DNA of 41,757 bases, taken from the NCBI GenBank assembly GCA_021777055.1, contig JAIQZO010000019.1, positions 1 through 41,757 of the forward strand, written 5' to 3'. Made by a program: the position numbers and the translations under genes. A model generated the notes under the pieces. The model saw only the letters and a program-made list of their open reading frames with translations. It had not been told where the DNA came from and did not search any database. Positions 8,620 to 16,476 of this stretch are shown here, piece by piece. Origin of the DNA: Candidatus Anammoxibacter sp. (lineage in GTDB: Bacteria; Planctomycetota; Brocadiia; Brocadiales; Anammoxibacteraceae). Position 1 is the first letter of the stretch; the number at the start of each line of letters is the position of its first letter.

Positions 8620-10147
8620 AACTCTATCAATTTTATTGAGCTTATCTGTTCTCTCTGTTTTATCCTTATCAGCTTGTGCCCCTGATCATGGCAAAAAGAC
8701 TGCTACGAAAGCAGAGAAAGGGAAAGGTGATATAGTAATAGGAGCAGTATATCCTAAATCAGAAAAAGGTGATCAATTTATTAAAGGATTTAATTTGGCG
8801 GTAGATGAACTTAACCGCCGTAATGGCATTTTAGGAAGAAAAATTAGAGTAATATACAGAGACGATAAGTTATCGGTAAAACAAAGTAAAAAAATAGCAA
8901 GGGAATTTGCAGGAAATCACAATTTAGTCGCCGTATTAGGGCACAACGCTTCTGAACCAGCTATGAGCGCATCAATAATTTATGAAAATAACGAAATTGT
9001 TTACATCGCACAGAGGGCCACCAGCGACCATTTGACAGATCATGGATTTAAATTTACTTTCAGAGCTGTGACTAGAATGGTCGTTTTTGCGGAAAAGATA
9101 GTTAAATTTGTAAAGCGTGACATTGAGACAAATGTGGTGGACTTCGCTATGGTGGCTGCAACTGATGAGGTGGAAAAACAAGAACTAGTTGATAAATTTG
9201 AAGCTGAACCAGAAAAGAATAAAAGTACTCTTTTGGTTGTAGAAGTTGTAAAAGATTCAGTTAAAGAGTGGACTATTGTGGAAGAAGTTGTAAAAGATTC
9301 AATTAAAAAGTGGACTATTGCCGCGTTTAATAACAAAGAAAAATTTATTAATAAAGAATTAAATGATAATAGCAACATTGAGTTAGCTATAGAATTAAAA
9401 AAAGAGGAACGTGATGAAGATAGGATTATCGAACTGGCTGCATCGTATTTAGGCCTTGATCCCGTAAAGAGAGTCTTAGTTATAGCGATGAATGATGGTT
9501 ACGGAAAAGAACTTTCAAATGAGTTCCAGAGGTTTGCTAAAGAGGGTGGTATTGAAATACTTGGGCCTATCACTTTTAATCCGTGGGAAAAAAGAATAAA
9601 AGAATCATTTTTACGCCATGCAAATAATATAAAAGATCAAATATTTGATGATGCATATGACCCTGTTTTTGATGTATTTGATGCTATTTTTATTGCGGCA
9701 TCAAATCCGTTTGCCGCAAAATTGATTAAAGTCATACGTGATTTAGGAGTTGGAGGCAAAATATATAGTAGTGAAGGAATAGATGGCCCTGAGTTAATTG
9801 AAATAGCAGGTGATGCGGCAGAATCTGTTATATTCTGTACGGTTGCCGTGCCGACAGGTGAAAAATTTGAAGAATTTGCTAAACGCTTTAGAAAGGAATA
9901 TGGAATCGAGCCAGATGGTTGGGCTGCTATTACTTATGATTCTGTAAATTTATTAGCACATTGTATGAATAAGGTGGGTACTAGTGTGCCAAGAACAGTA
10001 GCTGATATTATACATTTTATAAAGGATTGGGATGGCGTATCAGGACATTATGCATTTGATGGTGATGGCGAGTTGCTAGTTGAAAGGCCACTTGCTATTA
10101 AGACTGTACGTAATGGCAAATTTGAATATTTGACAGATATTAAATAA
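8591..10147 (+). CDS. LivK-like periplasmic substrate-binding lipoprotein with insert
   Basis: The 518-residue product begins with a lipoprotein signal (LSLSAC, Cys29) and continues with a type 1 periplasmic-binding fold of the branched-chain amino-acid receptor family: IVIGAVYPKSEKGDQFIKGF, then VDELNRRNGILGRKI, and VLGHNASEPAMSAS. The second lobe starts near residue 295 (RVLVIAMNDGYG) and ends with DGWAAITYDSVNLLA. At 518 residues it is longer than the usual 370-430 because of a charged insert (about 190-285) that contains a tandem 14-residue repeat (VVKDSVKEWTI twice). The ATG overlaps the end of the SPFH gene by 29 bases. No Liv permease or ATPase genes lie nearby, so it may act as a sensor or partner of the SPFH/DUF697 proteins rather than in classic import. 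Confidence 0.82.
   Translation: MRRNYLAINKTLSILLSLSVLSVLSLSACAPDHGKKTATKAEKGKGDIVIGAVYPKSEKGDQFIKGFNLAVDELNRRNGILGRKIRVIYRDDKLSVKQSKKIAREFAGNHNLVAVLGHNASEPAMSASIIYENNEIVYIAQRATSDHLTDHGFKFTFRAVTRMVVFAEKIVKFVKRDIETNVVDFAMVAATDEVEKQELVDKFEAEPEKNKSTLLVVEVVKDSVKEWTIVEEVVKDSIKKWTIAAFNNKEKFINKELNDNSNIELAIELKKEERDEDRIIELAASYLGLDPVKRVLVIAMNDGYGKELSNEFQRFAKEGGIEILGPITFNPWEKRIKESFLRHANNIKDQIFDDAYDPVFDVFDAIFIAASNPFAAKLIKVIRDLGVGGKIYSSEGIDGPELIEIAGDAAESVIFCTVAVPTGEKFEEFAKRFRKEYGIEPDGWAAITYDSVNLLAHCMNKVGTSVPRTVADIIHFIKDWDGVSGHYAFDGDGELLVERPLAIKTVRNGKFEYLTDIK
9236..9319 (+). repeat. In-frame 42-bp tandem repeat inside the binding-protein gene
   Basis: Units 9236-9277 and 9278-9319 differ at only a few bases. 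Each encodes 14 residues ending in KDSxKxWTI. The repeat lies in the insert between the two lobes. Confidence 0.9.
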
Positions 10148-10273
10148 TGGTTGTTAAGGTTTACCTAAGGTGCTAATTGAGATAGTATATGAATTTTCAT
10201 TTTGGGCCAAATATGGTTTTTAAAGTGCTTAGTTGTAACTGCTGTATTTGCGATGTGTTAGTGTGATGTGTGC

Positions 10274-10304
10274 AGTTGGTTCAAGTCTCTGACTTGAACC
10301 AACT
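10274..10304. repeat. Perfect hairpin with GTTCAAGTC arms
   Basis: The arms AGTTGGTTCAAGTC and GACTTGAACCAACT (14 bp each) flank the loop TCT. No T-tract follows, so a terminator role is uncertain. Confidence 0.8.
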
Positions 10305-10406
10305 CTGACCTTAACGCAACTCTGTTGCGAGTATAAGAGATTTATGTCTAGAGGGAAATGATTGAGTCTAATATTCAAAACCATACAGAGTATTGCGAAT
10401 GTCAGA

Positions 10407-10433
10407 TTAGTTCAAGTCAGAGACTTGAACCAA
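10407..10433. repeat. Second GTTCAAGTC hairpin
   Basis: GTTCAAGTC and GACTTGAAC flank the loop AGA, with two more pairs beyond one mismatch. It is the same hairpin family as at 10274, about 130 bases upstream. Confidence 0.75.
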
Positions 10434-10445
10434 CCTATGTAACAA

Positions 10446-10470
10446 TAGTCCGCTGACGGCGCTATTTAAT
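10446..10470 (+). repeat. GTCCGCCG-type repeat upstream of a gene, copy 1
   Basis: TAGTCCGCTGACGGCGCTA followed by TTTAAT matches two copies at 37835-37861 and 37905-37931. Each is followed by an AT-rich stretch. This copy lies 30 bases before the DUF697 start. Confidence 0.6.
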
Positions 10471-10500
10471 CTGCTATTTATTAAATAAGGACCGTGTGTA

Positions 10501-11229
10501 ATGGGAAAAATGGGAAAGAAAACTAAAAAAAGCAATAAGCAGAGGCCTAAAGTTAAAAGAGCAAGAAAAGGGCATTATGAGAATGAAGACGCCTTTAACA
10601 ACGACTCTAATAAAACGGATGTGGAAGAAGGGAAGCCAAAAAATGATGAAAGCACTGAGAGAAGTGGGAAGATAGATGCTAAAAAAGATGATAAAATAAA
10701 AGAGACTAGAAATCAGGATAGTTCTGAGAGAAGTGAGACAATAGATGCCAAAAAAGATGACAAATCAAAAGAGGCGAATGTGATAGTTGACAGATATGTG
10801 CGTTGGACTGTTGGTTTTAGCATTGTCCCTATTCCACTGTTTGATATGGCTTCAGTTTTTGTCATACAATTGAGAATGCTAAAAAAACTGGCTGATCATT
10901 ATAAGGTGGACTTTTCGGAAGAGCTTGTAAAAGCGTTAATAACCTCTCTTGTGGGAGCGTTGAATGCTGGCGTGATTGGCGGGACACTTATGACAAGTAT
11001 GTTCAAGCTTTTACCGGGAGTGGGATTACTTGCAGGCATAACATCAATGTGTTTAGTATCCGGAGCAACAACATATGCGGTAGGCAAAGTATTTATACAA
11101 CATTTTGAATCGGGTGGAACATTCCTTAATTTTGATCCTGAAGAGGTAAAAGAATATTTTAAAAAACAGTTTGAAGAGGGAAAGAACATAGCAAAAGAAG
11201 CCGGCAAAAATATCAAGAATAAGATATAA
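10501..11229 (+). CDS. DUF697-family protein with long charged N-terminal extension
   Basis: The 242-residue paralogue of the 4921-5466 protein keeps the same core from about residue 97: GFSIVPIPLFDMASVFVIQ, a Gly-rich hydrophobic pair, then TTYAVGKVFIQHFESGGTFLNFDP. Ahead of it is a strongly basic start (KKTKKSNKQRPKVKR) and an acidic/basic region with a 23-residue tandem repeat (ERSxxIDAKKDDKxKE, at about 53 and 76). An AAGGA site upstream of the ATG fits translation. The gene follows the SPFH and binding-protein genes after 350 bases of hairpin-rich DNA. Possible roles are a membrane anchor or regulator in this cassette, but the family function is not established. Confidence 0.85.
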   Translation: MGKMGKKTKKSNKQRPKVKRARKGHYENEDAFNNDSNKTDVEEGKPKNDESTERSGKIDAKKDDKIKETRNQDSSERSETIDAKKDDKSKEANVIVDRYVRWTVGFSIVPIPLFDMASVFVIQLRMLKKLADHYKVDFSEELVKALITSLVGALNAGVIGGTLMTSMFKLLPGVGLLAGITSMCLVSGATTYAVGKVFIQHFESGGTFLNFDPEEVKEYFKKQFEEGKNIAKEAGKNIKNKI

Positions 11230-11388
11230 AGTGGTTAACTGTTTTTGTGTGCTTTTTTTACTTAAACATTTGGTAATCACTCACTGAATGTTATCTCTGC
11301 ATATTTCAGCCGGTTACCGGAAAGAAAAAGGTATATTCAATTACTAAATATGTGATCATATCGGCTGATACATGCAAGAGACGTAAAT

Positions 11389-12567
11389 TTACAATCTCAA
11401 AGATTTAATAACCGCATCACACGCAGCTGACACGCCATTGGAATCTTTAACTTTCTCCTTAATTGATGTGCAGCAGCTCTTCACATTGATTGAATTTAAT
11501 AGTTTTGTAACTTTATTATTTACAGTCTTTCTGTTGTAATCATTTTTATCCACATAATCTCCTACTCCGAGTCTTTTTAAACGATTGGCATTGTCAAACT
11601 GATCAAACGCCATAGGCATTACAAGATGTGAGACTCCTGCTTTTAATGCTTCTGCACATGTTCCAATGCCGCCATGATAAACTATGCATGAAGAGTAAGG
11701 TAGTAAACCTGATAATGGTAAATACTGAGAATGTTTGATTGTTTGTGGTAAATTATCTGGAATTTGATCTTCATAAGGAGTCAACAAAATGCCTCGCATT
11801 TCTAAATCCAAGCATGCTCTTAACGATTCCTGGAAGAAATTGGCAGATTGTCGCATTCCGGTGCCAGGTGTAAAAACAATAGGTGCATCGCCTGAATCCA
11901 GAAAAGATTTTATATTTATTGGCAATTTATCTGCTGAAGAACTTCTTGGTATTGGAAAACCTGTTAGTTGAATATTCGCCGGCCAATTGCTTTGTTTTGA
12001 TGAAAACCATTCAGGGAAAAGCCCTATTATTTTTTGAGGTGAATACATCCAATGGTAAGGATCATCCTGATCATAGCTTAAGTTTTTCTTAAAGCAAAGC
12101 CCTTTTAGTGCTCTTTTTAATGTATGGTTAAATATTTCTTTTTCTTTCTCATCAACATCCCAAAATGCAAATGGCGAGAGGCGAACTGTTACCAACGGGA
12201 TTTTTAATAACTCGTGGGCAAAACGTGCGCCAAAGATAAATAGGGATGCAATAATAATCGTGTTACCAGGTTTAAATTGTTCATTAATAAAATCAAAAAC
12301 GGGCCATGTAGTTGGTCCATAAACATAATCTGCCATAACTTCGAAAGATTTCTCCTGATTCCATAAATCAGGGTTCCTGCTCACTTTTTCCGCATCTCCA
12401 GAACTTAAAATAGAATGGAAATTAAGCCCTGCTTTGCAAGTAAGCTCTTTAAACCAATCACAACCTAAAACCGTGACATCACAACCTCTTTTCTGCAATC
12501 CAACGCCAATGTTAACAAGTGGCACATTGTCTCCCAAACTGCCTAAAGCTACTATAAATGTTTTCAT
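11389..12567 (-). CDS. GT1-family glycosyltransferase (RhlB/sterol-GT/MGT type)
   Basis: The 392-residue GT-B enzyme begins VALGSLGDNVPLVNIG, the GDxxP form of the N-terminal acceptor motif seen in RhlB and sterol glucosyltransferases. Its C-terminal donor-binding signature is HGGIGTCAEAL (298-308), followed by PMAFDQFDNA (318-327). Such enzymes transfer a sugar from UDP- or TDP-donors to lipids or natural products. There is no signal peptide and it should act in the cytoplasm or at the membrane face. It is the last gene of the minus-strand biosynthetic block and may add a sugar to the NRPS product or to a lipid. Substrate and sugar cannot be read from the sequence. The 5' side is a repeat-filled gap of 238 bases, so it may not share a transcript with the ligase gene. 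Confidence 0.88.
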   Translation of the reverse strand: MKTFIVALGSLGDNVPLVNIGVGLQKRGCDVTVLGCDWFKELTCKAGLNFHSILSSGDAEKVSRNPDLWNQEKSFEVMADYVYGPTTWPVFDFINEQFKPGNTIIIASLFIFGARFAHELLKIPLVTVRLSPFAFWDVDEKEKEIFNHTLKRALKGLCFKKNLSYDQDDPYHWMYSPQKIIGLFPEWFSSKQSNWPANIQLTGFPIPRSSSADKLPINIKSFLDSGDAPIVFTPGTGMRQSANFFQESLRACLDLEMRGILLTPYEDQIPDNLPQTIKHSQYLPLSGLLPYSSCIVYHGGIGTCAEALKAGVSHLVMPMAFDQFDNANRLKRLGVGDYVDKNDYNRKTVNNKVTKLLNSINVKSCCTSIKEKVKDSNGVSAACDAVIKSLRL

Positions 12568-12595
12568 TGTAAGAAAAGGTTATGATATTGTAATT

Positions 12596-12642
12596 ATTCA
12601 GAATACAGAAGTCAGGAGCCAGAATTCAGAATTCAGAATATA
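12596..12642 (+). repeat. CAGAATTCAGAAT / GTCAGGAGCCAG tract, left arm
   Basis: TTCAGAATACAGAAGTCAGG runs into repeated CAGAATT units. It is the approximate reverse complement of the tract at 12741-12779, so the two frame a region of about 185 bases. Confidence 0.65.
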
Positions 12643-12740
12643 GCACTTGTTTTCGATTAACTTCTTAATATTTAGACAGAACATATGGACCTGCATACTT
12701 TTACCAGTCAGTTAAATAGTGTAAATACGTATTGTCTTTT

Positions 12741-12779
12741 TATTCTGCATTCTGACTCCTGGATTCTGAATACACTGAA
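12741..12779 (-). repeat. CTGACTCCTGGATTCTGAAT tract, right arm
   Basis: TATTCTGCATTCTGACTCC, then TGGATTCTGAATACACTGAA, is the inverted partner of the tract at 12596. Similar tracts recur at 33960-34016, 34101-34130 and 40034-40072. Confidence 0.65.
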
Positions 12780-12805
12780 TAAATACATGATATTTTTAGT
12801 TATAA

Positions 12806-14167
12806 TTACTTAAGTGGTATAAATCGTTTAAGTTTGCCAGTCTCTGATCTTTTTATCTTGTCCACCCTTTTTATGCAAACATCAGGATTTGAAACTCCGT
12901 TTCTTAATAAATTTGATTTAATTGTTTTTTCTAACTCTTTTAAGTCATAATCACCGGTAGTTATAACGTCAATTTGTGCTCCATTTTTAGTTTGTGTGAC
13001 CATAAACTCAAGAACAACAGAAGTTTGAAACAGAGGGGAATAGAAATTTAAAGGATGGACTATAATGTCATTATCATAAACAAACAGATCATCTGAACGA
13101 CCGCAAACATCTTTGATCTTCTGATAACTTGAACCACATTTACACTGATTAGGCAAAAATTCAAACTCATCGGTAATTTCATATCTTATTAATGGCATCA
13201 CATGATTAAACAGGTTTGTAATATATATCTTTTCTGATTTTGAACCTATTGGCGTGGGTCTTCCATCCCTGTTTATTGCTTCGACAATGCAAATATCCTC
13301 GCTAATGTGGACTCCTTCTCCCAATGAACATGGAAATGTACCGCCGTTTAGTTCACTTGCAGACCATGTGTTCATTACCGAAGTGTTCCATGTTTTTTCT
13401 GTGATCTCACGGTCACCAGGTAACAACGGTTCAGATGTGCACCAGAATGCTTTTGGATCAATGACTAACTCACCTAATTTGTTTTTTTCACATAAGCTTG
13501 AAAGAATGTTAGGAAAACAGTGTATGAGGTCAGGTTTTATACAATTTAGCTCTTTAACTATCTTTTCAAGTGGCAGTGTGACAGGTATATGTTTTATTTC
13601 CACTAAAGAACTTGAAAAAGTTTGGGCTAATGCGCTAGTGGCATGTGCCGCCGCATAAGCGGAAATAGAAGCCATTGGTTTTACATAGTCCTTGTCGCCT
13701 AATTTCAGGAATTTGCTAAAACCTCTTATAAGACTAATATATGAAAGCGCCCAACCATGCCAGTCATAAAGAAAAATTCCACGAACGCCGCTGGAACCTC
13801 CTGAAGTAATTACGTGATAATCATCCAGAAAATATTTATCACTTTTTATTTCGGATATATGTGTGTTGGCGTCAGAAAGTTTCGCTCGTTTATCTGTCAC
13901 AATTGAATCCCAGTTCTCCATAAGATCTTCTTTAGTCATAGGGGGGATTTTCTTAATATCTTCTATTGTTACAGTTGCGGGATCAATATCACCTAATCTT
14001 TTGCTGTGCCATTCTGAATTGACTTTAGCGTGGTTAAGCAAAGAACGCAGGGCGTTGTTCTGCTCCTCATTAATTTTAGCTCGTGACCATGAAAGGCGGT
14101 CAATATATCCGGGCAAAAGTTGAGCCATATATTCAACATGACGTTTACGTGTTTTTTCGTATTCCAT
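12806..14167 (-). CDS. PaaK-like adenylate-forming (CoA) ligase
   Basis: The 453-residue protein belongs to the phenylacetate-CoA ligase branch of the adenylate-forming family. The phosphate-binding loop is TSGGSSGVRG (121-130). Later features are the acceptor-like CKCGSSYQKIKDVCGRSDD block and a C-terminal ETGKLKR with the expected lysine (K445 or K447). The family activates an aryl or acyl acid with ATP, usually to the CoA thioester, although related proteins form amides or load carriers. In this cluster it could activate the aromatic acid that the RFAP-synthase-like protein handles, or a fatty acid. Length is normal for the family. The gene has no obvious ribosome site and lies 370 bases from the TrpF-like gene upstream. 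Confidence 0.82.
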   Translation of the reverse strand: MEYEKTRKRHVEYMAQLLPGYIDRLSWSRAKINEEQNNALRSLLNHAKVNSEWHSKRLGDIDPATVTIEDIKKIPPMTKEDLMENWDSIVTDKRAKLSDANTHISEIKSDKYFLDDYHVITSGGSSGVRGIFLYDWHGWALSYISLIRGFSKFLKLGDKDYVKPMASISAYAAAHATSALAQTFSSSLVEIKHIPVTLPLEKIVKELNCIKPDLIHCFPNILSSLCEKNKLGELVIDPKAFWCTSEPLLPGDREITEKTWNTSVMNTWSASELNGGTFPCSLGEGVHISEDICIVEAINRDGRPTPIGSKSEKIYITNLFNHVMPLIRYEITDEFEFLPNQCKCGSSYQKIKDVCGRSDDLFVYDNDIIVHPLNFYSPLFQTSVVLEFMVTQTKNGAQIDVITTGDYDLKELEKTIKSNLLRNGVSNPDVCIKRVDKIKRSETGKLKRFIPLK

Positions 14168-14539
14168 TAAAATAATGATTAGTAAAATTTTTCCAATATA
14201 AAATTAGATGATCTTGCAATATAAATTATTCAGAATTGATTGTGGCAAGGTATGTTTGTATTTATATTAGAATCTTTAACTCTTTAGCAAAAAAATATAT
14301 TGCTGCATAAAATATTTGTTATACTGTTAAAGCGTTCAGAGTACTGGGACTTCTTTTTTGTTGGCCTTTATTATACGCCACGCCAATAAATATTTTATGA
14401 AACCACGAAAAGTAATAGGCCAGGAAATATGCTTTATCTATTATTAGTTTTGTCTTAAAACAAGTAAAAAACTAGGTGAAAAGCCTAAGAAGACTCCAAT
14501 GCAGAGGAAATCCTTTCAGTAATTTTAAAATTAAATCTT
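14168..14539. other. Intergenic gap, nothing recognised
   Basis: AT-rich gap of 372 bases between the ligase and TrpF-like genes. No gene, clear terminator or known repeat is seen. Confidence 0.5.
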
Positions 14540-15202
14540 TTAAGACGATATATTTCTAACGTTTTTTACGAACTCTGCTACTTTCGTTAGGTCTTTCACA
14601 TTACTGCCAACTTTATCCGTCTTTGATTTTGAGTCAACTCCAAAAGGAGCAACTTTTTGGATTGCGTTTACCACATTATCAGGCCCCAATCCTCCGGCCA
14701 AGATGACAGGTATTTTCACGGATTGGACAATCTGGCGACTGATTTTCCAATTATGAGTTTTTCCTGTGGCCCCAAATTCAGAGTCAGCATCATTATAAGT
14801 ATCAAGAAGAAGTAGATCTGCAAATTGAGCACACTCTTTTGCCTCTGTTATGCTTTGTTCATTTATGACAGAGATGCTTCTCATTATTTTTACTAATGGG
14901 AATTTTATTTTTATTTTTTCTACATCTGATAGATCTATCTTATGTGGTCTGGCTCCAAGATGTAGCATATCTGGTCGCGTAGTTTCAATAAGCGTTTCCC
15001 AGTCCTTAGAATTACACGAAAGGGATAATGCTACTGACTCCGCTTTCCCCTGCAACGCTTTAAAAATCTCTTTTGCCTGATCAAAATTTATTATTCCAGG
15101 TATGTTTTCCTTTCCCACCACAGAGCCAATTTGGTCGACACCCAGGTTCGCCACTGCTAAAGCTTCATCCACCGTATGCACTTCATAGATTTGTATAATC
15201 AT
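14540..15202 (-). CDS. Divergent TrpF-like (phosphoribosylanthranilate-isomerase-like) barrel
   Basis: This 220-residue TIM barrel aligns with PRA isomerase over its length. It has GATGKTHNW (TrpF: GGSGKTFDW), the phosphate-binding LAGGLGPDNVVNAI and a final GVDSKSKTD block. The catalytic Asp of LLLDT is kept. The catalytic Cys of the N-terminal KICGIT motif is absent: the start reads IIQIYEVHT, with Tyr6 in its place. Normal tryptophan-pathway activity is therefore doubtful. A related Amadori-type reaction on another phosphoribosyl-amine, or a binding role, is possible. A GAGG site 7 bases before the ATG supports the start. It begins 19 bases after the RFAP-synthase-like gene, so the two form an operon. 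Confidence 0.78.
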   Translation of the reverse strand: MIIQIYEVHTVDEALAVANLGVDQIGSVVGKENIPGIINFDQAKEIFKALQGKAESVALSLSCNSKDWETLIETTRPDMLHLGARPHKIDLSDVEKIKIKFPLVKIMRSISVINEQSITEAKECAQFADLLLLDTYNDADSEFGATGKTHNWKISRQIVQSVKIPVILAGGLGPDNVVNAIQKVAPFGVDSKSKTDKVGSNVKDLTKVAEFVKNVRNISS

Positions 15203-15221
15203 CTGTTATCCTCAAAGTTGC

Positions 15222-16412
15222 TTAAGTTCCAGTGGAAGTTTCTATTTTTTCACCAGCTTGTGCAACACGAAAGTTGTCAAAATATTTTGAGAGTGTTTCA
15301 GTAAGACTGTTTTTCAGTGTTTCGGCTTTTTCTTTTTCATTAAAGAGTGCAAACATGGATGGCCCAGCTGAACTGATTCCTGAATACACTGTTCCGGCAG
15401 CTTTACTTTTTGCTTCAAAATCCAGCATAACATCAGGACGATATGATCGTTGCATTCTCTTGAATGTCCCAATATCATTAAATCTCCATATTTTCTTAAA
15501 TAGCTGATCCTTGTCTTTATTTATAAATATTGGTTCCATTTCCATCCTTAGAAACTCTTTAATTTGATCGCCATACTCTTTCTGATGTAACATACCGACT
15601 TCTTCATTTATCTTTGCTTCCACTAATCCTGTCTCCCCATTCATTGCCAATCCACGTTTAAGGTAATCTGGCAACGCGATATTAGCCATATTACCTTTTG
15701 CCATCACAGAATAAAACTCTCTGACTTCGATATTTCCAATAAACTTACCGTTCTCGTCTACCAGCACAAACCCACCAAAAAGCAAACATGCCTCGCCAAC
15801 GCCGGTATCAAAACCCCAATGAACGTTTGTGTCATCTGTATTCTCAACATAATTATATGTCAATATCTCAAAAATCTCATGATCTGAAAATGGTTTGCCA
15901 AACAGAATGTTTAATCCGTAGAATATTGATGTGTTTACTACAACATTGGATCCATAACCATGATGTGAATAAGGAAGGTCTGCAGTTCTTTGAATATGAA
16001 CATTATCTATTTTGTAGTCGGTAAGTTTCTCAAATAGTAGTATGTTATGTCTGGTAGAAGGAGGGAAATCGTTGTTTGATTTTTTGTTACCGTCCACATA
16101 CATTGTAATATTCGTTTTGAAGACTGACGTGGAGATACCGATACCGCCACCTCCTGGTCTGGGAGGATTCATTTTTGTATAATCAAACAGACTAAAATGT
16201 ATCCTGGCTGGTGTCTTTACACTAACGTTCGAGAATGTCGGATTTGCAGGTCTTATCCAGTCTTCTCTGATATTGAAATTCTCACCCGGTTTGAATGGCT
16301 TAAACAAAACAGCTGTATTTTCCAGGTCTGGAAATGTACTTAGATAGGGTTTCACGTTTACACCTTTCTGTAAAATATTTTTAATCTCAGATCCTATAAC
16401 CACCGTAATCAA
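15222..16412 (-). CDS. Beta-RFAP-synthase-like GHMP-superfamily protein
   Basis: The 396-residue protein matches beta-ribofuranosylaminobenzene 5'-phosphate synthase, which joins p-hydroxybenzoate and PRPP with loss of CO2 in methanopterin synthesis. Family features are PARIHFSLFD followed by PGGGGIGIS (about 68-95), DLPYSHHGYGSNV, then GFDTGVGEACLLFGGFVLVD, and GISSAGPSMFAL near the C-terminus. About 65 residues precede the normal family start. The start shown is a TTG with no ribosome site, and no Met occurs before the conserved core, so the true start is uncertain. The gene is coupled to the TrpF-like gene and follows the radical SAM gene by 64 bases. Two readings are possible: a pterin-type cofactor, or a C-riboside for a natural product. 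Assignment to the family is firmer than the substrate. Confidence 0.72.
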   Translation of the reverse strand: MITVVIGSEIKNILQKGVNVKPYLSTFPDLENTAVLFKPFKPGENFNIREDWIRPANPTFSNVSVKTPARIHFSLFDYTKMNPPRPGGGGIGISTSVFKTNITMYVDGNKKSNNDFPPSTRHNILLFEKLTDYKIDNVHIQRTADLPYSHHGYGSNVVVNTSIFYGLNILFGKPFSDHEIFEILTYNYVENTDDTNVHWGFDTGVGEACLLFGGFVLVDENGKFIGNIEVREFYSVMAKGNMANIALPDYLKRGLAMNGETGLVEAKINEEVGMLHQKEYGDQIKEFLRMEMEPIFINKDKDQLFKKIWRFNDIGTFKRMQRSYRPDVMLDFEAKSKAAGTVYSGISSAGPSMFALFNEKEKAETLKNSLTETLSKYFDNFRVAQAGEKIETSTGT

Positions 16413-16476
16413 GGAAGGGAGATTCTAAGGTATATGTATTAGTTTAAACCATTTACTTATATCATTTCATCTATTT

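Larger units (their letters stand above)
10148..10500. other. Intergenic gap with paired hairpins
   Basis: No gene is seen. The gap holds the two GTTCAAGTC hairpins (10274-10304 and 10407-10433) and a GTCCGCTGACGGCGC repeat just before the next gene. Confidence 0.6.
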
